Source: CAUYUA01 sp963575675 (GTDB lineage: Bacteria; Pseudomonadota; Alphaproteobacteria; Azospirillales; Azospirillaceae). Taken from it: a stretch of DNA of 22,618 nucleotides. Shown here piece after piece: positions 1 through 5,797 of this stretch (the first letter of the stretch is position 1; each line of letters begins with the position of its first letter). The stretch spans positions 1-22,618 of the forward strand of contig CAUYUA010000240.1 of the NCBI GenBank assembly GCA_963575675.1, in the 5' to 3' direction. The translations under genes and the position numbers were made by a program. The notes under the pieces were generated by a model that saw only the letters and a program-made list of their open reading frames with translations, was not told the origin of the DNA and did no database searches.

Positions 1-141
1 TGGAAACCATGACTTGGAGTTTGTAACGACCGAATGAGAGTGGGCCGTTTCAATTTGAGAAGGCCGCTTTATGGAATGAGAAATTCAAAGAATATCCCGT
101 TGAGCGAGCGCAATCAATAACCCAAGAGGGAACGACGTAGC

Positions 142-378
142 ATGGCGATGGACGCCCCAGAGATTGAGACCCTGATCAAAGCCGCATTCCCGGACGCAAA
201 GGTTGAGATTATTGATCTTCGCGGGGACGGCGATCATTACGCGGCGACGGTCGTGTCGTCGGCGTTTCAAGGCAAGACGCGCGTGCAACAGCATCAAATG
301 GTTTATCAAGCGTTGAAAGGTCGGGTTGGAGTGGAGCTTCATGCGTTCGCTCTGACCACCGCGGCTCCGGCGCCATAA
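142..378 (+). CDS. BolA family protein
   Basis: A 78-aa protein of the BolA/IbaG type. These small proteins bind monothiol CGFS glutaredoxins, often through a shared [2Fe-2S] cluster, and act in iron-sulfur handling in the cytoplasm. The BolA-like C-terminal segment is recognisable around residues 45-62 (RVQQHQMVYQALKG), with the conserved His followed by MVYQAL. Length is normal for the short BolA class. The start is ATG 142, with a purine-rich AGAGG about 12 bases upstream; a second in-frame ATG at 148 is possible. The next gene on the same strand, 33 bases after the stop, is its expected partner glutaredoxin, so the two very likely form an operon. The 141 bases before it hold no convincing gene; one frame is open from the left edge to a TGA at 35-37 and may be the tail of an upstream gene. 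Confidence 0.88.
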   Translation: MAMDAPEIETLIKAAFPDAKVEIIDLRGDGDHYAATVVSSAFQGKTRVQQHQMVYQALKGRVGVELHAFALTTAAPAP

Positions 379-396
379 TTTTTCCTCTCTTGTTTG

Positions 397-402
397 AAGG
401 AG
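397..402 (+). promoter_or_regulatory. Ribosome-binding site of grxD
   Basis: AAGGAG is centred about 12 bases before TTG 412. It argues for TTG 412 over the upstream TTG 394 and the downstream ATG 430. Confidence 0.6.
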
Positions 403-411
403 AACAAACCC

Positions 412-771
412 TTGTCGAGAGTTCCAGATATGAACCCCACCGTCGCCGATCGCATCCGTCATGATTTGACGGAAAACGCCGTCGTTGTGTATATGAAGGG
501 GACGCCGGTGTTCCCTCAGTGCGGCTTTTCCGCCGCCGTGGTCCAGGCGCTGAACGATTTCGGCGTAGAGTTCAAAGGAATCGATGTTCTGGTCGATCCC
601 AGTTTGCGCCAGGGAGTGAAAGATTTCGCCAATTGGCCGACTCTGCCCCAGGTCTATGTAAAGGGCGAGTTCATCGGCGGATGCGACATCGTGCGCGAAA
701 TGATCCTGTCCGGAGAATTTCAGGCTCTGCTGAAAGACAAGGGCATTGCGTTTCAAGAAAACGCTTCGTAA
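412..771 (+). CDS. grxD: Monothiol CGFS glutaredoxin (Grx4/GrxD family)
   Basis: A 119-aa monothiol glutaredoxin that binds a [2Fe-2S] cluster with glutathione and passes it to targets or to BolA partners in the cytoplasm. Visible signatures, numbered from TTG 412: the MKGTP segment with Lys29, the CGFS active site with Cys37, the WPTLPQVYVKGEFIGG core (residues 75-90) containing the cis-proline and the glycine pair that hold glutathione, and the following CD. The start is chosen because AAGGAG (397-402) lies 9 bases before TTG 412. A longer reading from TTG 394 would start before that ribosome-binding site, and ATG 430 is 27 bases away from it. It follows the bolA-like gene directly, matching a common alphaproteobacterial pair. 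Confidence 0.93.
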   Translation: MSRVPDMNPTVADRIRHDLTENAVVVYMKGTPVFPQCGFSAAVVQALNDFGVEFKGIDVLVDPSLRQGVKDFANWPTLPQVYVKGEFIGGCDIVREMILSGEFQALLKDKGIAFQENAS

Positions 772-784
772 GATTCCGCCTCAT

Positions 785-815
785 CGCGTCGCGGGAGAGC
801 GTATTCCGCGACGCG
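785..815. repeat. GC-rich 10-bp hairpin after grxD
   Basis: CGCGTCGCGG (785-794) and CCGCGACGCG (806-815) are perfect inverted repeats with an 11-base loop, placed 13 bases after the grxD stop. There is no T tract, so it is not a typical intrinsic terminator. It may stabilise the bolA-grxD mRNA 3' end or slow transcription before the next gene. Confidence 0.5.
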
Positions 816-873
816 CGTTGACGGCGTGACGTGGCGTGTCAGTGCAACCAATTGTCATCAGGAGAAAATATCG

Positions 874-1170
874 ATGAGAAAAGTCCTTTGGGTTGCGTTG
901 ATCGGCCTTTTCTCCTTTTCAAGTCCTGGAGCGTCGCAAACTCAACCCTCTGCGGCAACGCCTTTGGCGAGCGAATATTCCAGTCCACTGGAAGCTATGC
1001 AAGTTATCGCGTTGTCCGCCGGAGTCGTCGGCGGACTTGTGGTTGCAGACATTATGACAAGTGGTCGTCTTACCGGCGCGCTCTTTCGTCGCACGTCCTC
1101 GGTCGCTGCGCGCGCTGTTGGCCAAGCACGTCCTGCGTCGCTTCTCGGGGCCGCCGCTGCGCGGCTTTGA
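874..1170 (+). CDS. Small exported glycine-rich membrane protein, copy 1
   Basis: A 98-aa protein of unknown function. It begins with a basic MRK and a hydrophobic stretch (residues 4-17) ending near GASQ, typical of a Sec signal peptide. A second hydrophobic glycine-rich segment (about 43-61, core GVVGGLVVAD) probably spans or inserts in the membrane. The tail is rich in Ala and Arg. The start is ATG 874 because AGGAGAA lies 8 bases upstream; the longer in-frame reading from 826 has no such site. Residues 41-71 match residues 40-70 of the next plus-strand gene without gaps, 16 of 31 identical, so the two are paralogues. The similarity covers the membrane segment and the following LTxxLF motif. 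No family name can be given with confidence. Confidence 0.7.
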   Translation: MRKVLWVALIGLFSFSSPGASQTQPSAATPLASEYSSPLEAMQVIALSAGVVGGLVVADIMTSGRLTGALFRRTSSVAARAVGQARPASLLGAAAARL

Positions 1171-1485
1171 TGCGATGCGGCTTTGGTTTTGACGGGGACT
1201 CTGTCGACGCCTCGTGGGAATAGTAAATTAGACGGGGCCGGAGACTGCGTTCACGGGGCTGTTTAGCTTGTTATTCTTGTCGCGCTCTATTCTTGTCGCG
1301 CTCGTTGCAAAACAGGATCTGTGCTTCTTTTCCCGTCAGAGGTCGCTCGATTTCGACATTGCCACTTGCATGAAATCTCGCTGTCGAGTACCGTTCGGCC
1401 CAGTTCTTACGTTTTGCCCCGCGTTCGGTCGAGCCTGCTCGGTCCATGCGATCCGGCCGTCCTCATCCATATATGGAGCATGTCG
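1171..1485 (+). other. Intergenic region between the two paralogues
   Basis: A 315-base stretch without a convincing gene. It holds a perfect tandem duplication of a 16-mer (TATTCTTGTCGCGCTC at 1272-1287 and 1288-1303). An in-frame open reading extends upstream of the second paralogue from about 1321, but the ribosome-binding site and signal peptide place the true start at 1486. The region probably contains the promoter of the second paralogue; no clear -35/-10 pair was identified. Confidence 0.5.
1272..1303 (+). repeat. Tandem duplication of a 16-bp unit
   Basis: Two adjacent identical copies of TATTCTTGTCGCGCTC (1272-1287, 1288-1303). Looks like a slippage duplication; function not evident. 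Confidence 0.75.
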
Positions 1486-1908
1486 ATGCGGAAGTTTCTC
1501 ATCGCCTTGATTCTCGTTGCGTTTATGCCCGTTCACGCCTTCGCCCAGTCGCAACCGGCCCTTCAAATGGCCGCAAAACCCGACGCCGCTGGCGGGTTCG
1601 ATGCAGTGCGCACGGTCATCGTGACTGCCGGCGTGGTGGGTGGCGTTATCGTCGCCGATCTCTTGACGGGCGGTTCTCTTACGGCGTCGTTGTTCGGCTC
1701 TGCCGCCGCCGCCGCTCCGGTCGCCGCCACCGCTCTGCCTCCTGCCGTTATGGAAGCCCGCGCCGCCGGAGCTGTCTTGGGTGAAATGATCACTCCGGCA
1801 ACGGCCATGCGTGACGTTGCTGCTCGCGCCGACCTGGCTCGCACCGCCGTTCTCGGCGCCGGAGCCGTTGTCGGCGGCATGTTGCTGAGCTGGATCGCGG
1901 CTCGCTAA
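1486..1908 (+). CDS. Small exported glycine-rich membrane protein, copy 2
   Basis: A 140-aa protein of unknown function, paralogous to the 98-aa product upstream. The signal peptide is clear: MRK, hydrophobic core 4-17, and an AFA-Q cleavage site near residue 20. A glycine-rich hydrophobic segment follows (about 43-60, core GVVGGVIVAD), then LTGGSLTASLF, an Ala-rich linker, and a second hydrophobic segment at the C-terminus (about 121-138, AVLGAGAVVGGMLLSW). The first copy lacks this last segment. ATG 1486 is chosen because GGAG sits 7 bases upstream and because the protein then starts exactly like its paralogue (MRK plus signal peptide). An ATG at 1480 is also in frame. A strong terminator follows 37 bases after the stop. 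Confidence 0.75.
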   Translation: MRKFLIALILVAFMPVHAFAQSQPALQMAAKPDAAGGFDAVRTVIVTAGVVGGVIVADLLTGGSLTASLFGSAAAAAPVAATALPPAVMEARAAGAVLGEMITPATAMRDVAARADLARTAVLGAGAVVGGMLLSWIAAR

Positions 1909-1945
1909 TTCCAGAGACTTCCGGAAGCAGCAAGTCTTTATTTGT

Positions 1946-1981
1946 AAAAAAGGCGAAGAGACCGTTCTCTTCGCCTTTTTT
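1946..1981 (+). terminator. Strong intrinsic terminator, probably bidirectional
   Basis: A perfect 16-bp stem (1946-1961 with 1966-1981) and the 4-base loop CCGT. The core is AAGGCGAAGAGA / TCTCTTCGCCTT, flanked by an A tract on the left and a T tract on the right, so it can act in both directions. It ends the transcript of the 140-aa membrane protein and separates it from the HAD gene. Confidence 0.93.
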
Positions 1982-2073
1982 ATTCTTTCTGCGCTCGTTT
2001 GCATCCATCATTTTTTGATTTGGCGGCGTGGGGCTCTGTGGGTTGATTGCTTTTCTTTTTCGGATTTTCTTAC

Positions 2074-2766
2074 ATGACGTCATTTATTTTTTTTGATATC
2101 GGCGCGACCTTGGTGGAAGGTCCATCACAAACGCCAGCGCGACAGTTTGCCGCGCGATTCGGGTGGAGCGATTCGCATCGGAAAAAAATTGATCGTTATC
2201 TTTTGACCCACGAAGTTGCCTCACCGGAAGCCTTAGCGCATCTTTTGATATCAGACTATGATGTTTGTTTTGCCGACGCTCAATCTGCGGCCGAAGACGT
2301 TTGGGCGACACAAAATTATGGCGCTCAAGCGATTGCAGGCGCGTCTGATCTTTTGGCGGAGTTGCGGCGACAGAAAATTCCTTATGGTTTCATCTCGAAT
2401 ATTTGGTTTCCCTACGCCAAACGGTTTTGCGCCTTGTTTGGTGATCTTGTTTCTCCTGAAACCTGTTTTTTTTCTTTTCGTCAAGGCGTCGCCAAACCGG
2501 ATAAAGAACTTTATCTCTACGCGCTCAATGTCTTGGAGCGCCGCGCGGGCGAATGCGTGATGGTTGGAGATTCCTATGATAACGATATCGGGCCTGCTTT
2601 GGCGTTGGGCATGCGTGCGATTTGGGTTCTGCATCGTTACGGTAAAGAGCAGGCGTTTCAGCGTCAAGTTATGGATGGGCTTTTACCTCATCCCGATCTA
2701 ACGGTTTCTCGGATTGCGGATTTGTCTCCGTCATTGATTTTGAGAACACTCTACGAAAGGCCATAG
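2074..2766 (+). CDS. HAD-superfamily hydrolase-like protein
   Basis: A 230-aa protein with a Rossmann-like HAD fold. Motif I is FFDIGATLV with the nucleophile Asp8. Motif II is GFISNIW (Ser108), motif III KPDKELY (Lys141), motif IV MVGDSYDNDIG (Asp166 and Asp171). Residues 13-100 form a helical cap (C1 type). Motif I is DxGAT rather than DxDGT, so the second aspartate that normally acts as acid/base is a glycine; several uncharacterised HAD groups share this, and the reaction may be slow or altered. The substrate cannot be read from the sequence. Start ATG 2074 has no good ribosome-binding site; a TTG 27 bases upstream is an alternative. Its stop is one base from the start of the following gene, so the two are translationally coupled. 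Confidence 0.85.
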   Translation: MTSFIFFDIGATLVEGPSQTPARQFAARFGWSDSHRKKIDRYLLTHEVASPEALAHLLISDYDVCFADAQSAAEDVWATQNYGAQAIAGASDLLAELRRQKIPYGFISNIWFPYAKRFCALFGDLVSPETCFFSFRQGVAKPDKELYLYALNVLERRAGECVMVGDSYDNDIGPALALGMRAIWVLHRYGKEQAFQRQVMDGLLPHPDLTVSRIADLSPSLILRTLYERP

Positions 2767-2767
2767 A

Positions 2768-3409
2768 ATGAAGTTAGTGCGCTGGGAGCAGCTTTCGGTT
2801 GATGAAACTCTGGAGCGGTTTCGGAAGACGCGATTGAAAGGATTTGATCGTCCCTATATTTATGCGAAGGGTGTCTTGAGTCTTCAACGCGCAGTCTCGA
2901 CGGATGATTTGGTTCCGGCGCAAAGGTATGTGCTCCAAAGTGATTTGGATGTGATTTTTGCTCTGGAGGCGTTGTTTTCTCCTCATGGGGTGGATATTTA
3001 CGCTTTAGAAGGCGCGATCCTCTTCTGGGTGGAGCGTGATGGTGAGGTGGAAGGGCCTATTCCACTGGCGCCGCCGGTTGTTGAGGTCTCTGAGGAGGCA
3101 GATGGGCGGCGAATTTTTCTGATCAATGATGGTATGCATCGTGTGACGGCGGCTCGACGACGTGGAAGGCCGATTCATGTGATTCTGGCGGAGGGGGTTC
3201 CGTCGAACTACCCATATTATGCTTTGCCGTTGTCGAGAGGATGGGTTGAGGTGGAGACGCTTTTGGAATTACCGGATAGTTATCAGAAGAAAGCTTATCG
3301 TTTTCCGGAGAACTACAAAGCTTTGTTTCGAGATTTTAATGAAGTCTTTCCGGGGATTCAAAAACAACGCAAAAAAACGAATGAAAAGCTGATGTTATCA
3401 ACAAAATAA
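2768..3409 (+). CDS. Hypothetical protein with ParB-like DGxHR motif
   Basis: A 213-aa cytoplasmic protein with no signal peptide or membrane segment. Residues 117-134 (FLINDGMHRVTAARRRGR) match the DGxHRxxAAxxxG motif of the ParB/sulfiredoxin-like fold, where it forms a nucleotide- or phosphate-binding loop. The C-terminal third is basic and rich in aromatic residues (KKAYRFPENYKALFRDFN), and looks like a conserved region of its own. The start ATG follows the HAD stop codon by one base, with GAAAGG about 8 bases upstream. This coupling suggests that the HAD protein and this one work on the same substrate or pathway. The family cannot be named further; the ParB resemblance rests only on the short motif. 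Confidence 0.8.
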   Translation: MKLVRWEQLSVDETLERFRKTRLKGFDRPYIYAKGVLSLQRAVSTDDLVPAQRYVLQSDLDVIFALEALFSPHGVDIYALEGAILFWVERDGEVEGPIPLAPPVVEVSEEADGRRIFLINDGMHRVTAARRRGRPIHVILAEGVPSNYPYYALPLSRGWVEVETLLELPDSYQKKAYRFPENYKALFRDFNEVFPGIQKQRKKTNEKLMLSTK

Positions 3410-3714
3410 CTAATTAAATGGGTCCAGGGACTGTGTTCCTGGTCGTGGGGGATTATAAGGGGGGCCCGACGGCCCCTCTTATTCGCGAAGCGATTTTCCC
3501 CTGGAATTGTTGGCTTTTGTTGACGGTAAGTGCAAGTTATTCCCGGTTATTTTTGCGCGCAAATGACAATCCAAAAATGCGTTAATGTTATGTGTCTCTA
3601 CCGAACATCCTTAGAAAAATAGGCATTGTTATAATTCTCTGCGACAGAACGCCTGCTTGCCGCAGAGAATATGTCAATCTTTTGTGCGGTGATTTAGGGC
3701 GATGATTTAGGAGG
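3410..3714. other. Intergenic region between convergent genes, with several hairpins
   Basis: A 305-base stretch between a plus-strand and a minus-strand gene. It holds a hairpin at 3424-3442 (7 bp, one G-U), a second at 3455-3482, a tail that recurs elsewhere (3479-3495), and a perfect 10-bp inverted repeat ATTCTCTGCG / CGCAGAGAAT (3634-3643 and 3661-3670). No gene is supported. The hairpins are placed to end the two converging transcripts, although none has a clear T tract. Confidence 0.55.
3455..3495 (+). repeat. Hairpin with TTATTCGCGAAGCGATT tail (copy A)
   Basis: A 12-bp stem with one G-U pair (3455-3466 with 3471-3482, loop CGAC) runs into TTATTCGCGAAGCGATT (3479-3495). The identical 17-mer occurs at 13372-13388, also just after a short hairpin. 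It may be a dispersed intergenic element; see the finding for this pair. Confidence 0.5.
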
Positions 3715-4470
3715 TTAGAGGCCGAGTCCCTTCAGCGTTTCGGCGTTTGCCTCGCCGCTTTCCGGGATTTTTTTGTTGTTTTGATATTGTTTGACCGCCT
3801 TTTGCGTGTCCGGGCCGTAGATGCCGTCAACCTTGATTTGTATGCCGCTTCTGATCAGCGCCGTTTGAAGGGTGCGGACGTCCGGGCCACGGTCTCCGAG
3901 CATGAGCGTATCCGGGAAGGCTCCTTGCTCGAAGAATTTCTGAGCATGCCATTGCCGGATCAGATCATCGCCGCACTCGAAATGCATTGCGTCTTCGGTG
4001 CTGAAGCCTGCGCCCCAGAACCAGCCGTGATCGTTGAATATCGGAGCGATATCCGCCAATCCTTGTTGGACCTGATTGTCTCCTCGGCAGTCGAGTTGAC
4101 CGTTGAGCGTCAGGTCGATGGCTGTGCCCCACGAATGATTGCTGATCGCGGTGTTCGATCCTTTGACCCGCCGAACGCACAACATTCCCGCCGATCCCAA
4201 CGCCACGTAAATCTCAGGATATTGCTTTGCAATATTCGCCATTACGGCTTTCAGCGACGTAACCGCCGGGCGTAGGCCGGTTGCCTTGAACGGTCCGACG
4301 TTTTGTCCATGAACGATTAGGCGGCTGATCTTTGGATTGGTGAGGTCATCGCATTGGCTGCCATAGCTATCCCTTGGGGCGCCCAGCAAGGACAACATGG
4401 TTTTCTGTTTGGCGTTTGATATTCCGGGATTGATATTCGGCGGAATGGGAATAAGCGAAGTGATCGACAT
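3715..4470 (-). CDS. M15-family peptidase with C-terminal peptidoglycan-binding domain, endolysin-like
   Basis: A 251-aa protein. The M15 (VanY/D,D- or L,D-carboxypeptidase-like) zinc motif is visible: SNHSWGTAIDL gives His112 and Asp119, and MHFEC gives the third ligand His163. Residues 190-250 form a peptidoglycan-binding type-1 domain (LGDRGPDVRTLQTAL, VDGIYGPDTQKAVKQYQ). It would cut peptide stems of peptidoglycan. There is no signal peptide at the N-terminus (MSITSLIPIPPNINPG), unlike secreted cell-wall carboxypeptidases; this resembles phage endolysins that need a holin, but no phage gene lies nearby. Start ATG 4470 has GGAG at 4478-4481, 7 bases upstream; an upstream in-frame start at 4527 has less support. 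Neighbours on the same strand are uncharacterised. Confidence 0.85.
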   Translation of the reverse strand: MSITSLIPIPPNINPGISNAKQKTMLSLLGAPRDSYGSQCDDLTNPKISRLIVHGQNVGPFKATGLRPAVTSLKAVMANIAKQYPEIYVALGSAGMLCVRRVKGSNTAISNHSWGTAIDLTLNGQLDCRGDNQVQQGLADIAPIFNDHGWFWGAGFSTEDAMHFECGDDLIRQWHAQKFFEQGAFPDTLMLGDRGPDVRTLQTALIRSGIQIKVDGIYGPDTQKAVKQYQNNKKIPESGEANAETLKGLGL

Positions 4471-4546
4471 AGCTGCTCTCCTTTTTGTGATGTGCCGGAG
4501 CACATAAGGCCGGAGATCGTTTTCCAATCTCGGGCGTCGTCATTCT

Positions 4547-4581
4547 CTTGGAACTCGAAGAATTTCTCTTCGAGTTCCAAG
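4547..4581. repeat. Perfect 15-bp inverted repeat upstream of the M15 peptidase
   Basis: CTTGGAACTCGAAGA (4547-4561) and its exact complement (4567-4581) are separated by a 5-base loop. It lies 77 bases before the peptidase start. No T tract follows on either strand, so it could be an operator, an mRNA leader hairpin or a terminator of the upstream remnant. Confidence 0.6.
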
Positions 4582-4638
4582 AATGAATAACGTTGAGAGC
4601 ATGTTATTGAAGAAATTGATTGAAGCAATGGATATCTT

Positions 4639-4918
4639 TTATGGCTTAAAAGAATGCCGATTTGAGTTTCGAGAATCGATCGTCTTTTTACGGGAGTTGA
4701 GTGAATCGAGTGTTCGAATCGGCGTTGGTTGTGTCGTAAAGACCAAAAACAAGGCGATGTCGTTGTAACCGTTGAGGGAACGACGCACCGATAAGATATT
4801 CTCTCCGGCCTTGACGCCAGGAACGATCAAGGGCTCCGTTTCTCTGTCGAAATATTGGTTTGATTTGCAATGACGCGCCTTCCGCCGTAGAATTGTTCTT
4901 TAGAGCCTGGTAAACCAT
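4639..4918 (-). pseudogene. Possible frameshifted remnant of a small gene
   Basis: On the minus strand, a reading from ATG 4918 (MVYQALKNNSTAEGASLQIKP) runs in one frame. It seems to continue in the next frame after about position 4850 as a coherent soluble-looking sequence (PLIVPGVKAGENILSVRRSL, then GYNDIALFLVF) ending at 4639. A single extra base near 4848-4854 would explain this. Neither frame alone looks like a complete protein. No family is recognised and the ribosome-binding site is weak. A plus-strand 61-codon reading over the same DNA looks like a shadow. Confidence 0.3.
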
Positions 4919-4958
4919 TGTTATCTTTCGGAGGAGGTTGTTGACGTTAGGTCGTTGT

Positions 4959-5702
4959 TTATGTTTTCTTCTCATCAACAATAAACTCTTCAACACATTC
5001 CATCGCTTCTACAACAATGTCTTTAAAGACATTTTTTGTGCGTTCCAACAAATCTCTCTTATTGTTCAGATGCTCCTGTTCTTTAATATTACACGACAGC
5101 ATGATGCTCATGTTATCGATCACATATCTGGAAATGGCTTCAAGAATGGATTTTTCTCCAGCGGCAACGGATTTTACGTCGTGGTTTATATGTCGATCTA
5201 AAATCTTTTGGAACTCTTCCTCAAATTCTTTGAATCTCTCTTCCTCTTTTTCACCGAATACATTCTCTGAGGACCTGTTTTCTTCTGTTATACAATGATT
5301 GCTTTTTGGTGTGTCTTCGTATTTTGTTACATTGTTTTTGTTTTCTATGGAACATAGTTTAACTTTCTCATGGAGAGCTGCGTTCCGCCGTGTTAATAGC
5401 TCTAAGACCAAGAAATTATTCATCTTGATCTTTTCCGACATGTCGTTGAGTTGATCTATAATCCGAATGGCGTCGGAATGGGTCTCTGCAATATAGAAAT
5501 CTTTTAATTTCTCATACCCGTCGTTGATGTTGTTTTTTAACTCGGCTGATATCTCCTTTATATCGTTTCTGGTTGCCGGTTCTGCGCCGGACATGGCGTA
5601 GGCTAAGATTGTTGCGACATATTCAGCTTGCTCCGGCGTTATTGTATTGTCGCTTTTCAATACGCGGACAAATTTAAGCAAGTCGAAGGTAACGATATTC
5701 AT
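4959..5702 (-). CDS. Coiled-coil protein with DUF1640-like N-terminus
   Basis: A 247-aa charged protein, AT-rich compared with its neighbours. Residues 1-50 (NIVTFDLLKFVRVLKSDN, then ITPEQAEYVATILAYAMSG, then ATRNDIKEI) resemble the start of DUF1640-type bacterial coiled-coil proteins, where a short helical head precedes a coiled coil and usually a C-terminal membrane anchor. Here no membrane segment follows. The rest is predicted helical and acidic, with an EKEEERFKEFEEEF stretch. Its function is unknown. ATG 5702 is preferred over a TTG two codons upstream; neither has a strong ribosome-binding site. It lies 95 bases downstream of a chemoreceptor on the same strand and might be transcribed with it, although a hairpin lies between them. 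Confidence 0.65.
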   Translation of the reverse strand: MNIVTFDLLKFVRVLKSDNTITPEQAEYVATILAYAMSGAEPATRNDIKEISAELKNNINDGYEKLKDFYIAETHSDAIRIIDQLNDMSEKIKMNNFLVLELLTRRNAALHEKVKLCSIENKNNVTKYEDTPKSNHCITEENRSSENVFGEKEEERFKEFEEEFQKILDRHINHDVKSVAAGEKSILEAISRYVIDNMSIMLSCNIKEQEHLNNKRDLLERTKNVFKDIVVEAMECVEEFIVDEKKT

Positions 5703-5724
5703 GTGCAATGCTCACTTATGAGGA

Positions 5725-5746
5725 GTTTCAAGGGGGGGCTTGAAAC
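5725..5746. repeat. 8-bp hairpin with a G6 loop
   Basis: GTTTCAAG (5725-5732) and CTTGAAAC (5739-5746) pair perfectly around six G residues (six C on the minus strand). It lies between the 560-aa receptor gene and the coiled-coil gene. There is no T tract; it may be a processing or attenuation hairpin. Confidence 0.45.
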
Positions 5747-5797
5747 AAAGATTTCTCGGAGATATCAAGGTCTGCTTTGCAACGATAGAACAAAAAA

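Noticed and set aside
85..756. 223-codon minus-strand reading over bolA and grxD
   Set aside because: The plus strand carries two well-recognised families with proper ribosome-binding sites; the minus reading has no recognisable domain.
3781..4275. 164-codon plus-strand reading over the M15 peptidase
   Set aside because: Shadow; the minus strand has zinc-ligand and peptidoglycan-binding motifs.
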